A stretch of 24,746 bases of DNA from an uncultured Eubacterium sp. GTDB lineage: Bacteria; Bacillota; Clostridia; Lachnospirales; Lachnospiraceae. The notes under the pieces are model-generated. The model saw only the letters and a list, made by a program, of their open reading frames with translations, was not told where the DNA came from and made no database searches. The translations under genes were made by a program, and so were the position numbers. The stretch covers positions 1 through 24,746 of the forward strand of contig CAJUDA010000019.1 of the NCBI GenBank assembly GCA_910584875.1, read 5' to 3'. Positions 22,865 to 24,746 of this stretch are shown here, piece after piece; the stretch's first letter is position 1, and every line of letters starts with the position of its first letter.

Positions 22865-24064
22865 CTACAGGATCATAAACATCTTTTTTAATGACAGCAG
22901 CAACAGATCCACATAGCCGGCCTTTTTGACATCCTGTCTTGCCAGAATGGGCATACTGCCGATTTCTTTTCCTTTGTAAGTATACAGGATGGCGCCGACT
23001 TCATCACCGTTTTTTATGGGAGCGGTCACATTTTTGAAAGTGACCGTTCTTTTTATGTCACTGACAGTAAACTCTGTGGTAAAGGTATGGGAGAATTTTG
23101 TTTTAGGATAGACGGCGATTTCGGACGGTATGCCGCTCTGGACACGGATGGGTTCCCACTTCATATCTGCATAATCATCTTCATAAACACTGCAGTTGGC
23201 AAACCCATAGTCTAGAAGAGCCTGTGCCTCGGTAAAACGCACTTTGTGATCGGGAGCTGCCATGACTACGGCGATGAGATTCAGACCGTTCCGGCGTGCC
23301 GTGGCGCTGAGGCAGTATTTTGCCTTGCTGGTGGAACCGGTCTTCAGTCCGGTGATGCCGTCATAAAAGCGAACGAGTTTATTCGTATTGGTGAGACCAA
23401 ATTCGGTCTCGCCTTTTTTTGTTTTGTGAGTGATGGAATCCATCCATACGGTGGAATAATCCGATATTTCCGGGTGTTCCATGATCAGCTCCCTTGACAT
23501 CAGGGCGACGTCATAGGCGCTGGAAAAGTGACCGGATTTGATATCGTCATCCAGTCCGCTGCAGTTCTTAAACTGGGTATGCTTCATGCCAAGCTTTCTG
23601 GCTTTTTCATTCATCATTTTTACGAAATTCTGTTCGGAACCGGCGATTTTTTCTGCCATGGCAACGGCGGCGTCATTGGCGCTGGCAATACTGATGCATT
23701 TGATCATTGTGTTGACAGTCTGGGTCTCCCGGGGTTCTAAAAACACCTGGGAACCTCCCATACTGGCGGCATATTCGCTGACCGTCACCTCATCTTCCAG
23801 TGAGATTTTTCCCTGTTCAATGGCGTCGAAGATCAGAGTCAGGGTCATGATCTTGGTGATGCTTGCCGGTACCAGTTCCGTATCCTTATTTTTTTCATAG
23901 ATGATCTCTCCGGTATCTCCTTCAATCAGGACGGCTGCCCTGGCAGAGATATTCACGGCAGAACCGGAGACCCCGCTGTCCGCTGTTTCAGCATGGGAGC
24001 CCGCAGCGGCGAAAAAAGGAACTGTCATTAAAGTAAAAAGTAGGACCCCTAAAAATTTTTTCAT
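22865..24064 (-). CDS. D-alanyl-D-alanine carboxypeptidase (PBP5/DacF type)
   Basis: Penicillin-binding serine peptidase that trims the terminal D-Ala of peptidoglycan stem peptides outside the cell; 399 residues. A signal peptide covers residues 1-25, with likely cleavage at SHA-ET. The three active-site motifs are SITK (Ser68, Lys71), SAN at 128-130 and KTG at 241-243. After the catalytic domain comes a beta-rich PBP5_C-like domain and a C-terminal amphipathic helix (residues about 383-399), a typical membrane foot. AGGAGG lies before the ATG. Sporulation DacF and vegetative DacA cannot be separated by sequence alone. Confidence 0.93.
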   Translation of the reverse strand: MKKFLGVLLFTLMTVPFFAAAGSHAETADSGVSGSAVNISARAAVLIEGDTGEIIYEKNKDTELVPASITKIMTLTLIFDAIEQGKISLEDEVTVSEYAASMGGSQVFLEPRETQTVNTMIKCISIASANDAAVAMAEKIAGSEQNFVKMMNEKARKLGMKHTQFKNCSGLDDDIKSGHFSSAYDVALMSRELIMEHPEISDYSTVWMDSITHKTKKGETEFGLTNTNKLVRFYDGITGLKTGSTSKAKYCLSATARRNGLNLIAVVMAAPDHKVRFTEAQALLDYGFANCSVYEDDYADMKWEPIRVQSGIPSEIAVYPKTKFSHTFTTEFTVSDIKRTVTFKNVTAPIKNGDEVGAILYTYKGKEIGSMPILARQDVKKAGYVDLLLLSLKKMFMIL

Positions 24065-24093
24065 TGGAACCTCCTGCTATAATTAGGTATCTG

Positions 24094-24125
24094 ATTATAG
24101 TAATAGTATGAGACAGGAATGGCAA
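24094..24125 (-). promoter_or_regulatory. Possible carboxypeptidase promoter
   Basis: On the minus strand TTGCCA (24125-24120) is followed after 17 bases by TACTAT (24102-24097); an overlapping perfect TATAAT (24099-24094) is 20 bases away. Either could be the -10 element. It is divergent from the esterase promoter. Confidence 0.45.
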
Positions 24126-24147
24126 ATATGTATTTGAAATATTTTGC

Positions 24148-24177
24148 TTGACGGTGTGGAGAGATCCGTTTTATACT
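24148..24177 (+). promoter_or_regulatory. Esterase gene promoter
   Basis: TTGACG (24148-24153) and TATACT (24172-24177) are spaced 18 bases apart, a good sigma-A match, 32 bases before the start codon. Confidence 0.6.
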
Positions 24178-24209
24178 GAAAATGGATAAAATAACAGGGA
24201 GCAGTGGAT

Positions 24210-24746
24210 ATGAACAAAAAAGTAAAAAGAATTTGTGTGATTATAATGGTCTGTGCTCTTCTTTTGGGAAGCACGACAGGATTTCGCATTCCATCTGTCG
24301 TATCGTCAGATGCCAGAGCGAAAAAAATAGCAAAAAAACCCAAACTGGTACGTAAAACATCAAAGGGAAAGGTGAAGGGCAGGAAAAACAAGGCGGGTAC
24401 AGCGCTGATCTGGTATGGCATCCCCTATGGAGCAAATACCGGAGGCAGAAACCGCTGGAGGGCGCCACAGCCTGTAAAGTCATGGACGGGCATCCGGAGT
24501 GCACGGAACAAGAAGAAGAAAGCAGTAAGTGCAGACGGGGATTCTTATAAGGGGACAGAGAACTGTCTCTATGTGAACGTTTACCGTCCTTATTCCAAAA
24601 AGAAACATCTGCCTGTCATGGTTTATCTGCATGGTGGAAATAACAATTCCGGGACGGCAAATATCAACTTTTCAAAGCTGGCAGTAAAGGCGGATGCCGT
24701 TATCGTGACAGTTTCTTTCCGTCTGGGGGCATTTGGTTTTTTGAGC
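24210..24746 (+). CDS. Secreted type-B carboxylesterase, 3' end outside window
   Basis: The first 179 residues of a carboxylesterase/lipase family protein; the window ends inside the gene. Residues 1-37 are a signal peptide (basic start, hydrophobic ICVIIMVCALLLG, probable cleavage after DARA). The family start pattern follows: GIPYG at about 74-78, APQPVKSW, GTENCLYVNVYRP, the oxyanion-hole YLHGG and VSFRLGAFGF. The catalytic Ser, acid and His lie beyond the window. The first part of the mature chain is very Lys/Arg-rich. GGGAG lies 8 bases before the ATG. It may release acyl or acetyl groups from dietary or cell-surface compounds; the substrate is not predictable. Confidence 0.9.
   Translation, partial: MNKKVKRICVIIMVCALLLGSTTGFRIPSVVSSDARAKKIAKKPKLVRKTSKGKVKGRKNKAGTALIWYGIPYGANTGGRNRWRAPQPVKSWTGIRSARNKKKKAVSADGDSYKGTENCLYVNVYRPYSKKKHLPVMVYLHGGNNNSGTANINFSKLAVKADAVIVTVSFRLGAFGFLS

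Overview
The window looks like chromosomal DNA from a spore-forming, low-to-moderate GC Firmicute of class Clostridia, most likely a Lachnospiraceae gut anaerobe. This rests on the sporulation-linked genes yqfC, yqfD and a spoVB-like flippase, the order dgt-dnaG-rpoD-trmK, the strong AGGAGG-type ribosome binding sites with several TTG starts, and a linked pyrB-pyrI pair. The genus assignment is inference. Nearly all of the sequence is genic and no stretch over 300 bases lacks a gene or an RNA gene. I saw no insertion sequence, prophage, CRISPR array or tRNA.

Layout. (1) 43-6224, plus strand: rpsU with a strong terminator, then a tightly packed run of yqfC, yqfD, phoH, ybeY, a DUF3048 membrane protein and a SpoVB/MurJ-like flippase. 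It mixes spore-coat or engulfment-stage proteins, ribosome maturation and envelope export. (2) 6315-9173, plus strand: a compact three-gene operon of a VTC-type polyphosphate polymerase domain protein, a DUF4956 membrane protein and a membrane-anchored repeat protein resembling Cthe_2159-type (DUF4353) carbohydrate-binding beta-helices. This is the best candidate for a poorly described system. (3) 9179-10524, minus strand: pyrB-pyrI, the two subunits of aspartate carbamoyltransferase. (4) 10736-13483, plus strand, divergent from pyrB: a YbhJ-type aconitase-superfamily hydratase with its own good promoter, then a small XRE regulator and a terminator with a GAAA tetraloop.

(5) 13580-19917, plus strand: the macromolecular synthesis run dgt-dnaG-rpoD-trmK, followed by a TGS/threonyl-tRNA-synthetase-like plus uridine-kinase fusion protein. 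(6) 19938-20287: rnpB, the RNase P RNA, followed closely by an M29-like metallo-aminopeptidase and purE. (7) 22865-24064, minus strand: a D,D-carboxypeptidase of the DacA/DacF (PBP5) type. (8) 24210 to the window end, plus strand: the 5' part of a secreted type-B carboxylesterase.

Functionally most of the window is housekeeping: translation, replication priming, the main sigma factor, RNase P, pyrimidine and purine steps and peptidoglycan trimming. The accessory-looking parts are the VTC/DUF4956/beta-helix operon, the orphan hydratase with its neighbouring regulator, and the secreted esterase.
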